Source: Symsagittifera roscoffensis (lineage: Eukaryota > Xenacoelomorpha > Acoela > Convolutidae). From it: a DNA stretch of 64,000 nucleotides. The DNA lies in the NCBI RefSeq assembly GCF_963678635.1, contig NC_087063.1:85483574-85547573 (forward strand), written 5' to 3'. Made by a program: the position numbers and the translations under genes. Position 1 is the first letter of the stretch; the number at the start of each line of letters is the position of its first letter. The notes beneath the pieces are model-generated. The model ran no database searches, was not told the DNA's origin, and was given only the letters and a program-made list of their open reading frames with translations. Of the stretch, positions 9,759 through 20,808 are shown piece by piece.

Positions 9759-10861
9759 ATGCAAATAAAATTAATGAAGAAAAACAGAGTATCACTAACT
9801 GAAAGAAAAGGAACAGATCCTGAGCAGAGCCATACCTCAATGCAAAAGAAACCGGCACAAACGAACCCGAGAATAATGAGAAAGATTCTTTCAGTGAATA
9901 TGGTCAGAGCAAGAAGCGTCAAGGAGCAAAAGGCGAAAGAGAAGACGTTGGAAGAACAAAGCGTACCAGCAAAAAAGACATATCTAGAGACACCAGATCA
10001 GAGCACAGAGGCGATAGAACGCAAGACAACGGAATCAACTCCGATGCCAAACACAGTGAAAACAATAAAAGAACACCATAGAGTTCTCATCAATAGGCAA
10101 TCAAGAAGAGGTAACCAACACACCAAAGACGATAAAAGACGACCCACAAGCGAAGAAAATGTCGTTCACTGAGAAGATTGTTGCAATGGTCGGAATGAAA
10201 CCAAGAATTGAAGAGGAAACAACTGCAAACGTGAAGAGCAAAACCATTGGGACAGTTTCTACGATAACGACGGAAACCAGAAAGGAAATGGGAGAAGCCT
10301 CGCAAGTAGCAGCAGTTAGCCCAGACGAACGAACTAAGGAAACAAGAACAATCACGGTGGAGCTGGGGTACTTGACGACGAAGTTGAATGAGATAGACAA
10401 AAAGTTGAAGTGCAGTGAAGAGGACCGCCTAGAATTTAAAAAAGGAAGTAAGACACAACAAGAACGAGAACCTGGATAACTACTATTGCTTGGCAAGGCC
10501 ACGGAGAATAAGCTACAACAGATGTCGGGACAAAGTAGAGACTACCGACAAATAACAAGAGAAACATATCAAAAAAGATATGGAAGAAATGAAGAAACGG
10601 TACGACACTGTGAATGAAAAATTGTGGAAGCATGAGACTAGAATGGATACAATGAGCAAGGACCAAGCTGGAAGTTCTTGTGCCATACAGTCCAAACTGG
10701 ATGCTCTCTTGAGAAACTCTATAGCACAGGATAAATTGTTAACAGACAAACCACAAGGCACCAGAGTCGACTTTATAGAAACACAACGGAAAAAACGGGA
10801 GTCTCAATCGTTACCCCGGAGTGCAGCGAGTATAGTGACAGGGGGTCCAAGACCATCATGA
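9759..10861 (+). pseudogene. gag N-terminal region, element 2 (broken)
   Basis: The first good ATG after the leader is at 9759. Three frames follow with breaks between them: 9759-10172, 10159-10479 and 10580-10861. They encode a basic, Lys/Glu/Thr-rich, low-complexity and partly coiled-coil protein, as expected for the matrix-like N-terminus of Gypsy Gag. The region matches in position, not clearly in sequence, the coiled-coil gag start of element 4 (54771-55330). No catalytic motif is expected here. Confidence 0.6.
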
Positions 10862-10960
10862 AGGGTGGAATCTCAAACTCGACAAATGTACCAGGGGACT
10901 CCAGCACGAACACCAATGTAGCACCTGACGCCATGACATGGGCAAATGATGAATAGGACA

Positions 10961-11541
10961 CTGGAAGCGTTCGCGAAAAAGAACACTGACTCGAGTGAAA
11001 GAGGAATTGGCAAATCCATGAAGACCTTCAAGAAACCCAAAAAGTTTAAAGACGAATCGGATGGCTGCATTGACACATGGGTAGAAGATTACATTTAAAA
11101 CAAGATAACTTGAATGACCAAAGGCAGGCCTGCACAGCAAAACTGAGCAATCTGGAGGGCACAGCGTTGAAATGTGTAGTAGCAAAGAAAAAAGAGAAGC
11201 GTGCTACGGCAGACAAGATCTTCGAAAAACTGTTGAACCGATTCGGATCAGGAAATAAGGGTCACCAAGCTATGATGAGATTTGAAAAAAGAAGACAGAG
11301 GGACGACGAGTCAATCGATCGGTTCCTGGATGACCTTGAGAGCTTGAGAAGAAGGAGTGATCCGGAAGAATCAACAAACAGAAGAAATTTCAGCATCGCC
11401 TCGAAGTTTATCGACGGGGTAAAAAGTGACTTGAGAACGATGTTGGTGACGTATTATACACTATCAAAGGAAAATGCGCCAACCCCAGAAGAGATGAGAC
11501 AAACGTCTAGGGAGTACATGTTGATGAAACCAAAAAAGTAA
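10961..11541 (+). pseudogene. gag capsid domain, element 2
   Basis: Two frames joined across a break near 11095 give a Retrotrans_gag-type capsid: a TWVEDYI segment, then ADKIFEKLLNRFG, RRQRDDESIDRFLDDLESL, ASKFIDGVKSDLR and NAPTPEEMR. The same order and words occur in element 4 at 55540-55800 (ASKFIDGVKNDEFR, NAPTPEELR). Capsid would form the virus-like particle. The gene is disrupted by the frame break and a stop at 11541. Confidence 0.75.
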
Positions 11542-11599
11542 CCGTACTCAGAAGGCAGGAATATGCAAGGGGGAAGCCAACCACAAAGTTATATACGAC

Positions 11600-12232
11600 A
11601 TGGATAAACGTAGGTCATGCGCAAATTACGGATCAGCGTATCATCATCTAGCGGATTGCACGACATACAAACAAGGCAGGAAAAGTCGGGGATACGCGCC
11701 GTATGAAGAATATATGAGCCAAACGGAGGAACATGAGTATTATAGTGGCTTAATCATCAAGATAGGCGCGAGGTGCTTCTTTTGTAATCAAGAGGGCCAT
11801 TTCAGGATGGACTGTCCATTATTTTGGGTGGCGGTGAAGAATCAAAGTCATCCCAAATACGAGTTAGCACTGGCTGTGGTACAGAATACGAGGAAAAGAA
11901 AAGCCGAAAATGACTTGAAGAACACGGAGGCAGCGAGTGGGGAATTATCGACAAAAACGGTGAAAGCTGTAACGCAAGTCAAAACTTTCATGGAGGCTGA
12001 GACTAGGAATTCACTGGAGATAAATTATGAGAAAACAGCTGCAGAGGCAATCAACGAAGTGAAGCAAGACTTGGCGACAAAAAAAATCGAGCAACGACTG
12101 AAGCAGGAGATAGAGACGCAGAGATTGAATGAGACATTCTGCAGGGAGATCCCAATGCTGGAAGCCGCAGAGAGCGCAACAACCGTGGAAATTGCAACAC
12201 TCTTAAAATCACAGTGGTCGGTCACGAAGTAA
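11600..12232 (+). pseudogene. gag nucleocapsid with zinc knuckles, element 2
   Basis: The canonical CCHC knuckle CFFCNQEGHFRMDC (C-x2-C-x4-H-x4-C) lies near 11773-11814. About 55 residues earlier is a second knuckle-like motif, CANYGSAYHHLADC, with Tyr where the second Cys should be. A Lys/Glu-rich, coiled-coil-like tail follows. Nucleocapsid binds and packages the element RNA. The frame runs on towards the protease, which overlaps in another frame from 12214, so a frameshift or mutation separates them. Confidence 0.75.
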
Positions 12233-13055
12233 TAAGAAACCTGGGTGAACCGAGCGATCAGACGATAACGCACATTGATGTGTACGCAGATTACTTGAGT
12301 GCAATAAGCCCGCAGACAACTTCTAGAGCCTTGAGGGCACTACTCACAAGAGGTGGCAGCAAGTCAGTTCGCCACGACAATAAATACACGGAAGCCTATG
12401 GTCCACATGAGGTAATGCTAAACATAGATGGAATAAACATCTACACTAAGACCATGATAATATGTGATGAAGACCTAGCAGGACAAATCTACGTGGGTAG
12501 AGAAGAACTAAAAGTGAGATCGATTGGACACTGTGCCATGTTAGAAGAAGCTGCGATGCATATCGGGACGGAAGCAGACGTATCTGCACACGCACTAGAC
12601 ATAAACGGAAAGAAGACTCAACTGCATGGGTTACTTGACACAGGAGCGGTCTTGAAGGTCATACCAATCGAAACATGGAAGAAGATGGTTTTCGGCAAAG
12701 ACGACTTGATAGACTCGAGAATACGGCTGTCGGCAGCAAACAAAGGGGCGCTGCGGGTACAAGGCAGGACACCAATTGTAGCCCTAAACTCGGGGTAACG
12801 CAATTTGGGAGCTTTCTCGTGGTGGAGAATCTAGATGAGTCTGACCAATTCATTTTAGGCAGAGACTTCATCAGGAATTTCGATGTAACAATTGATCTAA
12901 ACAATGCGATGTTCAGGATTCGGAACTCGGAAAGGAAGTACGTAATTAAATCGGTAAATTTGATGATGGTAAATGAGAATAAAGCACCAGCATTCCTGAG
13001 TAGGATGGTAAGGTTTAAAGCAAACGAAGAGGCAATAGTAAGTTTGCCGATGTAA
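12214..13055 (+). pseudogene. Retropepsin (aspartic protease) region, element 2
   Basis: Two overlapping frames (12214-12798 and 12675-13055). The catalytic motif is LLDTGAVLKVIP with DTG at 12637-12645. Downstream FILGRDFIRNFDVTIDL is the typical C-terminal strand and flap-partner region of retropepsins. About 120 residues upstream of DTG lies a related-looking stretch (VMLNIDGINIYTKT, then IYVGREELKV) lacking DTG, also present in element 4. The protease would cleave Gag and Pol. It is broken by the frame change near 12795. Confidence 0.75.
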
Positions 13056-13376
13056 AATTATAATGAACCAAGTGACAATAAACAAGTATGCATAGTCCCA
13101 AATCCAAGGTGCGAGACTAAGAGTGAAAAAGCTGCTAATTTAGGAAGATCCTTCGCGATAACCAAGAGTGGCTTCTACGTCAGTGTCGTGTTGAATACTC
13201 TTGATATACCTATCACAATCCAGAGGGAAAGGAAACTGGGATACGCTCTAACTAAGAAAACTCGATATGAAATGACTGAAAATGTAAAAGAAAATGAAGT
13301 TCTTGATTGCCCGAATCATAGGGTTACAATTTGTATCTTGAGAAGAATGAAGAAAATAAAAAATTCATCAATTCTT
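13056..13376 (+). other. Protease-RT spacer, element 2
   Basis: Decayed coding sequence. The segment around 13180-13250 (VLNTLDIPITIQRERKLG) aligns with 57540-57620 in element 4 (LLNTLDTTVSIQRGTRLG). This is the usual Gypsy linker between protease and RT. Confidence 0.55.
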
Positions 13377-15235
13377 GTGAAATTGCTTAAGTCAGAGACA
13401 GACGATGGGCTTTCGAGCTGTTCGAATTTTCCGGGAAAGACCCACACTAGTAGAATTAGAAATGGATAAGCCGGTATTACCAGAAATAGAGCACTTGAGG
13501 GGTTAAAAAACAAACGAACAGCTCGGAGCCATCAAGGACGTTCTAGATAGGAATCAGGATGTTTTTTCGAGACCTAAGGCAGTCATTGGATGCTGCATTT
13601 TTGCTGAACATGAAATAGAGCTAACAGAATTGGCGTTGCCTCATAGGGACCCCAAACAAATCGGATGCTTGTAGAAAAGAGATAGAGACCCTACTAAAGT
13701 ATTGCATTATAGAATCATCCAAATCACCGAGGGTATGTGGAGTAGTGATGGCTATAAAGAAAGGAGACCAACTTAGGTTTTGTTGTTACATTCGATATCT
13801 GAACTCCGTCACGGTGAAGTATGCGTATCCTACACCTACGATAGATGAGAGTCTCTCAAAATTAAATTACGTAAAACTTTTCACAACTCTTCATCTAGGG
13901 TCGGCCTTTTGGCAGGTACCACTGAGGAAGCAGGACAAGGAGAAAACAGGGTTTGCATGCGAGCTGGGCTGTTTCAATGGAAAGGATGCCCTTTGGTCAT
14001 TGCAATGCCACGGCTACGTTTCAACGATTGATGGTACGCGCATTGACAAGTCTAACGAAGAAATATGGCAACCTGGTGATGTGATACGTGGACGACGTGG
14101 TAATAGCGACACCTACTTTAGAGGACCACATCGAGCGACTAGACAAGGTGTTCGCTTGCATGAAAAGAGCGGGACTAAAATTCAAGCCATCAAAGTGCGA
14201 GATACTCAAGGACTCGATTAAATACCTGGGGAGGATGGTGGATGAACATGGCATCAGACCAGACCCAGACGCATTAGAAGCGGTGCTGACTTGGAAATCA
14301 CCAAAAACAGAGCATCAACTGATGAGCTTCTTGGGTTATGCGAACTATTACAGGGAATTCATTAAGGGCTATGCGAACAAAATGTACCCGATGCAGCAAC
14401 TCATGAAGCACAAAGGCAAGAAATTCACGTGGAACAACGAGGCAGAAGAGTCATTCCAAAGAATAAAGAAGGAGTTGTGTGAAGCACCTGTGCTAGGTAT
14501 GCCAACGGAAAAAGGAATGATGCAGCTTGCGGCGAGGACTGGTTGAAAGAAAAGCAACCTGATGACAAAGAGGTCGTGCAATCATTTCTTGACCAAATCC
14601 CGGAAGAGATATTAAGGCAGAGTATGGTTCAAAAGAAGAAAGTGTCATTCAGGGAAGAGGCCGAACACCTTGGACTAGGTCAAGAGTCCGGGGAATGGCC
14701 CACATCAGGAGAAGATGCTGAAGAAGAGAAATTGTCAGGTGAGTCCGAAAAATGGGATGAAGACTCGGAGAAGAGTGGCAATGACCAAGACAGTCTCTGC
14801 ATGATATTGGCAGAAGAGAAAGTGAGGCACCGCGACAGGGAACTACAAACCGACCCTTCGTCGGGATTGTACAATCCGGAGGAGAATAGCTTGAGAAAAT
14901 TGCAGCATCAAGGAAACCGTTCAGGGAGTTTTCATGCAATTCAAATGTCGGGACAAACTTGGTGCCATAGGAAGACAGGGAGGTCCTGAGAACGATAGTC
15001 TGCGTCAAGTTAAAAGACGACATCCACAGTCCTGGAGAACTGAATGGTCAGATGATGGCATTGAAGGAAGATGTCAAAGCGAGATACAGACTGTCGGATC
15101 TGATACAAGCCCAGATGAATCACAAGATGACGAGCAATCTCTCCAAATGGATCCGGACAGGAGTCAAAGAGAAAGGGGATCTGGAAGAAAACAGTTACAA
15201 AATCTTGAGCCAGTTCTACAAAGAGAGAAGAGATT
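13377..15235 (+). pseudogene. Reverse transcriptase, first copy of a tandem duplication (RNase H deleted)
   Basis: RT words are readable: CGVVMAIKKGDQLRF, FTTLHLGSAFWQVPL, TGFACELGCF, YVDDVVIATPT (YVDD codons 14085-14096), KCEILKDSIKYLGRMV and YYREFIKGYA. The palm motif A Asp is His (codon 13892-13894), and a TGA directly precedes YVDD. After PVLGMPTEK the sequence jumps to DEDWLK-type linker sequence, so about 0.78 kb equivalent to 16391-17163 (RNase H) is missing. The unit ends at 15235, where the next copy starts. Confidence 0.85.
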
Positions 15236-16424
15236 GTGAAATTGCTTAAGTCAGAGACAGACGATGTGCTTTCGAGCTGTTCGAGTTTTCCGGAAAAACC
15301 CACACTAGTAGAATTAGAATTGGATAAGCCGGTATTACCAGAAATAGAGCACTTGAGGGGTTAAGTAACAAACGAACAGCTCGGAGCCATCAAGGACGTT
15401 CTAGATAGGAATCAGGATGTTTTTTCGAGACCTAAGGCAGACATTGGATGCTGCAACTTTGCTGAACATGAAATAGAGCTAAAAGAATCGGCAGTGCCTC
15501 ATAGGGAGGGGGCGAGGCGTATGACCCCAAACAAATCGGATGCTTGTAGAAAAGAGATAGAGACCCTCCTAGAGTATTGCATGATAGAATCATCCAAATC
15601 ACCGAGGGTGTGTGGAGTAGTGATGGCTATAAAGAAAGGAGACCAACTTAGGTTTTGTTGTTACATTCGATATCTGAACTCCGTCACGGTGAAGTATGCC
15701 TATTCCATACCTACGATAGATGAGAGTCTCTCAAAATTAAATTACGCAAAACTTTTCACAACTCTTCATCTAGGGTCGGCCTTTCGGCAGGTACCACTGA
15801 GGAAGCAGGACAAGGAAAAAACAGGGTTTGCATGCGAGCTGGGCTGTTTCAATGGAAAGGATGCCTTTTGGTCATTGCAATGCCACGGCTACGTTTCAAC
15901 GATTGATGGTACGCGCATTGACAAGACTAACGAAGAAATATGGCAACCTGGTGATGTGATACGTGGACGACGTGGTAATAGCGACACCTACTTTAGAGGA
16001 CCACATCGAGCGACTAGACAAGGTGTTCGCTTGCATGAAAAGAGCGGGACTAAAATTCAATCCATCAAAGTGCGAGATACTCAAGGACTCGATTAAATAC
16101 CTGGGGAGGATGGTGGATGAACATGGCATCAAACCAGACCCAGACGCATTAGAAGCGGTGCTGACTTGGAAATCACCAAAAACAGAGCATCAACTGATGA
16201 GCTTCTTGGGTTATGCGAACTATTACAGGGAATTCATTAAGGGCTATGCGAACAAAATGTACCCGATGCAGCAACTCATGAGGCACAAAGGCAAGAAATT
16301 CACGTGGAACAACGAAGCAGAAGAGTCATTCCGAAGAATAAAGAAGGAGTTGTGTGAAGCACCTGTGCTAGGTATGCCAACGGAAAAGGAATGTACGTGC
16401 TGGATACAGATGCGTCGGTGGTAG
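15236..16424 (+). pseudogene. Reverse transcriptase, second copy
   Basis: Nearly identical to 13377-14520, offset 1,859 bp growing to 1,875 bp through small indels (for example around 15505). YVDD codons are at 15960-15971. It shares all the inactivating changes of copy 1: the motif A Asp-to-His (15777-15779), the frameshift after TGFACELGCF, and the TGA before YVDD. The duplication therefore came after the damage, or the copies have been homogenised. This copy continues into RNase H. Confidence 0.85.
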
Positions 16425-17767
16425 CGTTCTCTGGCATACTCCATCAAGAGCAGGAATGGAACGGGAAGACAGTCTTGAGACCAATAGCATACGGGAGCAA
16501 AGTCTTGAGTGATACAGAGATGGAGTACGGGACACCCAAGGCAGAGATGCTTGCGGTTATCACCTTTGTAGAGAAATACAGGGCGTACCTAGGTAGCGAA
16601 CCATTCAAGTTACGGGTCGACAATAAAGCACTCAGCTGGTTGAAAACGTACTCAATGGATCAGAGCTACATTGGGAGATGGATAATTCGCTTGGATGGCT
16701 ACAATGAGATCATTGAACACAGAACAAGGGACAAACATCAAAATGCCGATAGCTTGAGTAAGAAAACGGAATTCTACGAGAGACAGGAGCAAAGGGAGGC
16801 GGATAGGCCAGAGATCAAAAATGGCTTCTCTTTTATGGATAAGAAAACGTACGATAGCCTTCCACTCACGAGGCGGCTCGACAAGTCAGGTGAACCTATA
16901 GAGGATCATCCCGAGCTACCACAGGAGCGTCCAGAGAAAACAATTTTGAAGAGAAACCGAGGGATGCCAATGGAAGTAATGCTCAAGTCAAAAACAGTGA
17001 GGGAAACACTAAAGGCAAAAGGCTACGATCTCAATCAAGTAGAGATGGCAAGGGCGAAGATAGGCGAGGACTTGAGGAGATTACTCGAAAATCTAGCGGG
17101 CGATAAACCCGTAGTCTGGAAAATTGAGAAAGACGAGCCAGAAGTCACGATACTGAGAAGAAATGATGCAGCTTACGGCGAGGACTGGTTGAAAGAAAAG
17201 CAACCTGATGACAAAGAGGTCGTGCAATCATTTCTTGACCAAATCCCGGAAGAGATATTAAGGCAGAGTATGGTTCAAAAGAAGAAAGTGTCATTTAGGG
17301 AAGAGGCCGAACACCTTCGACTAGGTCAAGAGTCCGGGGAGTGGCCCACATCAGGAGAAGATGCTGAAGAAGAGAAATTGTCAGGTGAGTCCGAAGAATG
17401 GGATGAAGACTCGGAGAAGAGTGGCAATGACCAAGACAGTCTCTGCATGATATTGGCAGAAGAGAAAGTGAGGCAGCGCGACAGGGAACTACAAACCGAC
17501 CCTTCGTCAGGATTGCACAATCCGGAGGAGAAGAGCTTGAGAAATTGCAGTATCAAGAAAACCGTCCGAGGAGTTTTCATTCAATTCAAATGTCGGGACA
17601 AACCTGGTGCCAGAGGAAGACAGGGAGGTCCTGAGAAGGATAGTATGCGTAAAGTTAAAAGGCGACATCCACAGTCCCGGCGAACTGAATGGTCAGATGA
17701 TGGCATTGAAGGAACATGTCAAAGCGAGATACAGACTGTCGGATCTGATACAAGCCTAGATGAATGA
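16391..17767 (+). pseudogene. RNase H and long linker, element 2
   Basis: The 458-residue frame starts inside pol, with an internal ATG. RNase H acidic residues are present in LDTDAS, TPKAEMLAVI, LRVDNKALSWL and NADSLSKK, in the order D, E, D, D. RNase H would degrade the RNA strand during reverse transcription. A long charged linker follows (KTYDSLPLTRRLDKSG, then acidic EEWDEDSEKSGN) towards the integrase. The reading frame itself is intact for RNase H but sits between a dead RT and a broken integrase. Confidence 0.85.
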
Positions 17768-19163
17768 CAAGATGATGAGCAATCTCTCCAAATGGATCCG
17801 GATAGGAGAGAAAGAGAAAAGGGATCTGGAGGAAAACAGTTACCAAATCTTGAGCCAGTTCTACAAAGAGAGAAGAGATTTAATCTATCACACAGCTGAT
17901 GGTGTGGTAGCCTGTAGAAGAAAAGATGATGAGAAGATATTAAATAAGCTTAATCTCATCATACTTCCACAGTTATACTAGACTGAAGTGTTATCCAGAT
18001 CGCACGACCAGCTGGGACATCAGGGGATAGACAAAGTACAACAAAGAATACTACCCAGGTTTGATTGGCCAGGGTTAAGAAAGGCTTGCGAGAGATGCAA
18101 CGCATGCCTGTCGTGTTTACAAGTGAAATATCCTGGAAAAAGGAAGTTCCCACTCAAATCCGTAGAGAGCTCGGAATTCAACGAAGTCGTGCAGATAGAC
18201 CATCAGAAGTCTGCTTGACTGACTCGGGATACAATCAAATACTGGTCATAATAGACAACTTTACGAAGTTGGCAGAGGCGGTGCCATGTCAAACAGCCTC
18301 AGCGGAGGAGACTTGTGACCATTTGATAGCGCATTGGATATTGCGATATGATTGTCCGATGACATTCCAGTCGGATAACGGTAAAGGCTTCGTGGGGGAC
18401 CTGACAAAAGAGTTGACGAGGAGATCGCACATTGCTCAAGCACACTCAACAACTTACCATCCTCAGACTAACGGATTAGTCGAGAGACAGAACAGAAAGC
18501 TGGTGAACATGCTCAGGGTGAATTGCTCGAGATACATGACAGACTGGGATAAGTATCTGCCGCAACACTCAACAACAGGAATCAGCCCTTTCATGATGTT
18601 AACAGGCAGGGAGAGAGCGATGCCCCTAACTTTTTTAAATCCAGAATACGAAGGGAAAAAGACGTCGCATCAGGCGTGTGTGTGAAAGTGGCTGTCAAGA
18701 GACAACAGAAACTAAACGAGCTCTGCAGGGGCAACACGGCGCAAGCACAAATGAGACAGCGGAAGAAGTACGATGAAAAAATACTTCAACCGAACCCGTA
18801 TGCAGTAGGACAACATGTCTGGGTGTTCCAGAATATAATACCTCCGAAGTGCACAAAAAAATTACTAAAAAAATGGCGAGGACCGTTCATGATAACGGAG
18901 TTACACCAGCAGGACGGTTCTACCGCTTGAAAACAGGGCGTGCAGCGCACTATGAAAATCTGAAACCTCAAGTTCCATCTCCGGAAGACTGGTGTGTACC
19001 ACAGACTATGGAAGGACTTGAGTACCTTCTGGTAGAGCCAGCATCTGAAGTGAACGAAAAAGGCACCAGAGAGAAGAGTGACGGCAACGATGACGTGAGC
19101 ATGGATGATAGTGAGAAAATAGATGCAGATTCAGATGCGGGATCTTTTGCGGAGGAAGATTGA
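17760..19163 (+). pseudogene. Integrase, element 2 (multiply broken)
   Basis: Aligns with element 1 integrase: SRSHDQLGHQGIDKV (HH), ACLSCLQ (CC), VVQIDHQ, FQSDNGKGF and GLVERQN (D, D, E) are all visible. Breaks include stops near 17767 and 17980, a frame shift after VVQIDHQK (about 18210), a 27-bp deletion at about 18564 removing the VMGAYNSTQ equivalent, and further shifts near 18680 and 18925. The GPF module KKWRGPFMITE is at about 18870-18905. Non-functional as it stands. Confidence 0.85.
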
Positions 19164-19251
19164 AATGGTCCGAAGCAGAACGAGGTGCCAAAGTGGTACC
19201 AGACTTGTCGAACACATCAGGGATATATAAGGCAATCGCAAGCGGACAAGC

Positions 19252-20280
19252 ATGAGATACAACAGGTATGGTGATTACTTCTTGATTGAAACGATACAAC
19301 CCGAGGAGATAGGCAAGGAGTTAGTGAACGTGGGAGAGCTGGTAGGAGATGAAGAATGGCAAATCATCAACGACAGCCAACACTCCTTGCAGAAGGATCA
19401 CTCGATACCAGAACGAGAGATAGACCTGGAGCAGAACGAGATAGAAAGGAGGGAAAACACAAACTTGAGGATACTGGAATGGATGCGTTACCTCAAGAAC
19501 AAGGGAGAAGAGGCGCAAAGTATCCAGCAAGTCGACGTGTCAGCTGAAAAACATGTAAAAACTAAAGATCCGCTCTTCGGTTGGACAGCTACTGATCGGC
19601 CACTTGAGATACCACCGAATAATTTAGACTCAGCATCATCGATGAGGACGTCGATATTTATTTTTGTCCGGGGAGTGGGAAAGGACTTACCGACACCAAA
19701 AATTTGATGATAAAAAAGCTCAGGGAAGTGAGAGAGACCAACGTGTTGGAATTGGATCAGGAGGAAGCTGAGCCTACCATAAGTAGAAATTTCAAGACAA
19801 AATTTGAAAAACCCAATGAATATTCAGAGAACATCCTGATCACGGACAGCGACTTAATTTTGTCAGAGAGGACAAGTGCGATCTGCATAACGGCAGACAT
19901 GAGCTTCAACACGAGACTGGAGGCCGCATTCAAAAGAGAATATCAGAATGTAGAGTTTCTATTTAGGCAGAGACCGGGGTTGGGAGGAATGGCTGCGCAT
20001 CCTCCTTCAGTTTAACAAGTTCCGGGCAAATACCTGTGCTTTTTGGTAACAAGGGTCAATGAAAAGAACACGATAGACCGCGAACACGTGATGTTGGCAC
20101 TAAAGAGGCTGAGGGACTTCATGATCGAAAGAGGGATACTAGAGGTCTCGCTTCCGGTGTACGACCCAAACAGGGGCAAGTTGAACCCTAGTGAAATTGT
20201 ACGCCATCCTACACGTGGTCTTTGCAGAAACGGAGATAACGGTGCACCTACACAAGAAGTACTACTTGAGTATCGCCTGA
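19252..20280 (+). pseudogene. Integrase C-terminal extension with macro-like domain, element 2 copy 1
   Basis: Frames 19252-19707, 19704-20015 and 20043-20280 align with the last 330 residues of element 1 pol. The macro-like part is 19830-20280, with ITADMSFNTRL, GGMAAHP, KYLCFLVTR and VSLPVYDPNRGKL. It is broken by a frame change near 19690, a TAA at 20013-20015 and an extra base near 20200. All three are also present in the copy at 27777-28696. A macro domain would bind or hydrolyse ADP-ribose adducts. Confidence 0.75.
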
Positions 20281-20808
20281 GCTTTGGGCGGACATGGAGG
20301 TCTTGAGTTAGGAGGTGAAGGACTCTCGAGTTAGGTTAAAGGGGGGCTCTAGTTAGGTACAAGGGGGCACCAGGCTGGTAGACGGATTTTAATGTAATTT
20401 GCATGATAATTAAATCTTAGAGAGTTGGTGGTGCTAAAATGTCAAATGAGTCTGCATGCTCTTAATATCACTAATTGAATTGTTTTAGCAAAGAATTGTT
20501 GAGATAATGTTTTAAAACACAATAATGGGGGAGACTTAGGTTAGGCACAGAACGTCTTGGTCTAGAAGTGGTTTTTATTTTCAGATTGATTTGCAAATTT
20601 GAATTGACAATCAAGCCACACCCATTTGAAGAAAAAAGGAGATTTTGAGCAAGTTCTCCATTAGCAGTATCAAAGGGAAGCATTTCTCAAGCATCGATTG
20701 GGGAAAGGTATTTCTTGTATCTAACGGGTAAGGTGCTTCTCGAGTTGGTTTGGGTAAAGGATTTCTTGATTTGGTTGATACGTGAGATCGCCTGATAATA
20801 GTGTGACG
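20281..20808 (+). other. Spacer between pol and ORF3, element 2
   Basis: Non-coding, with short GAGTTAGG/GGGGG-type motifs at 20305-20370. It is duplicated at 28697-29224. No promoter or splice site stands out. Confidence 0.5.
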
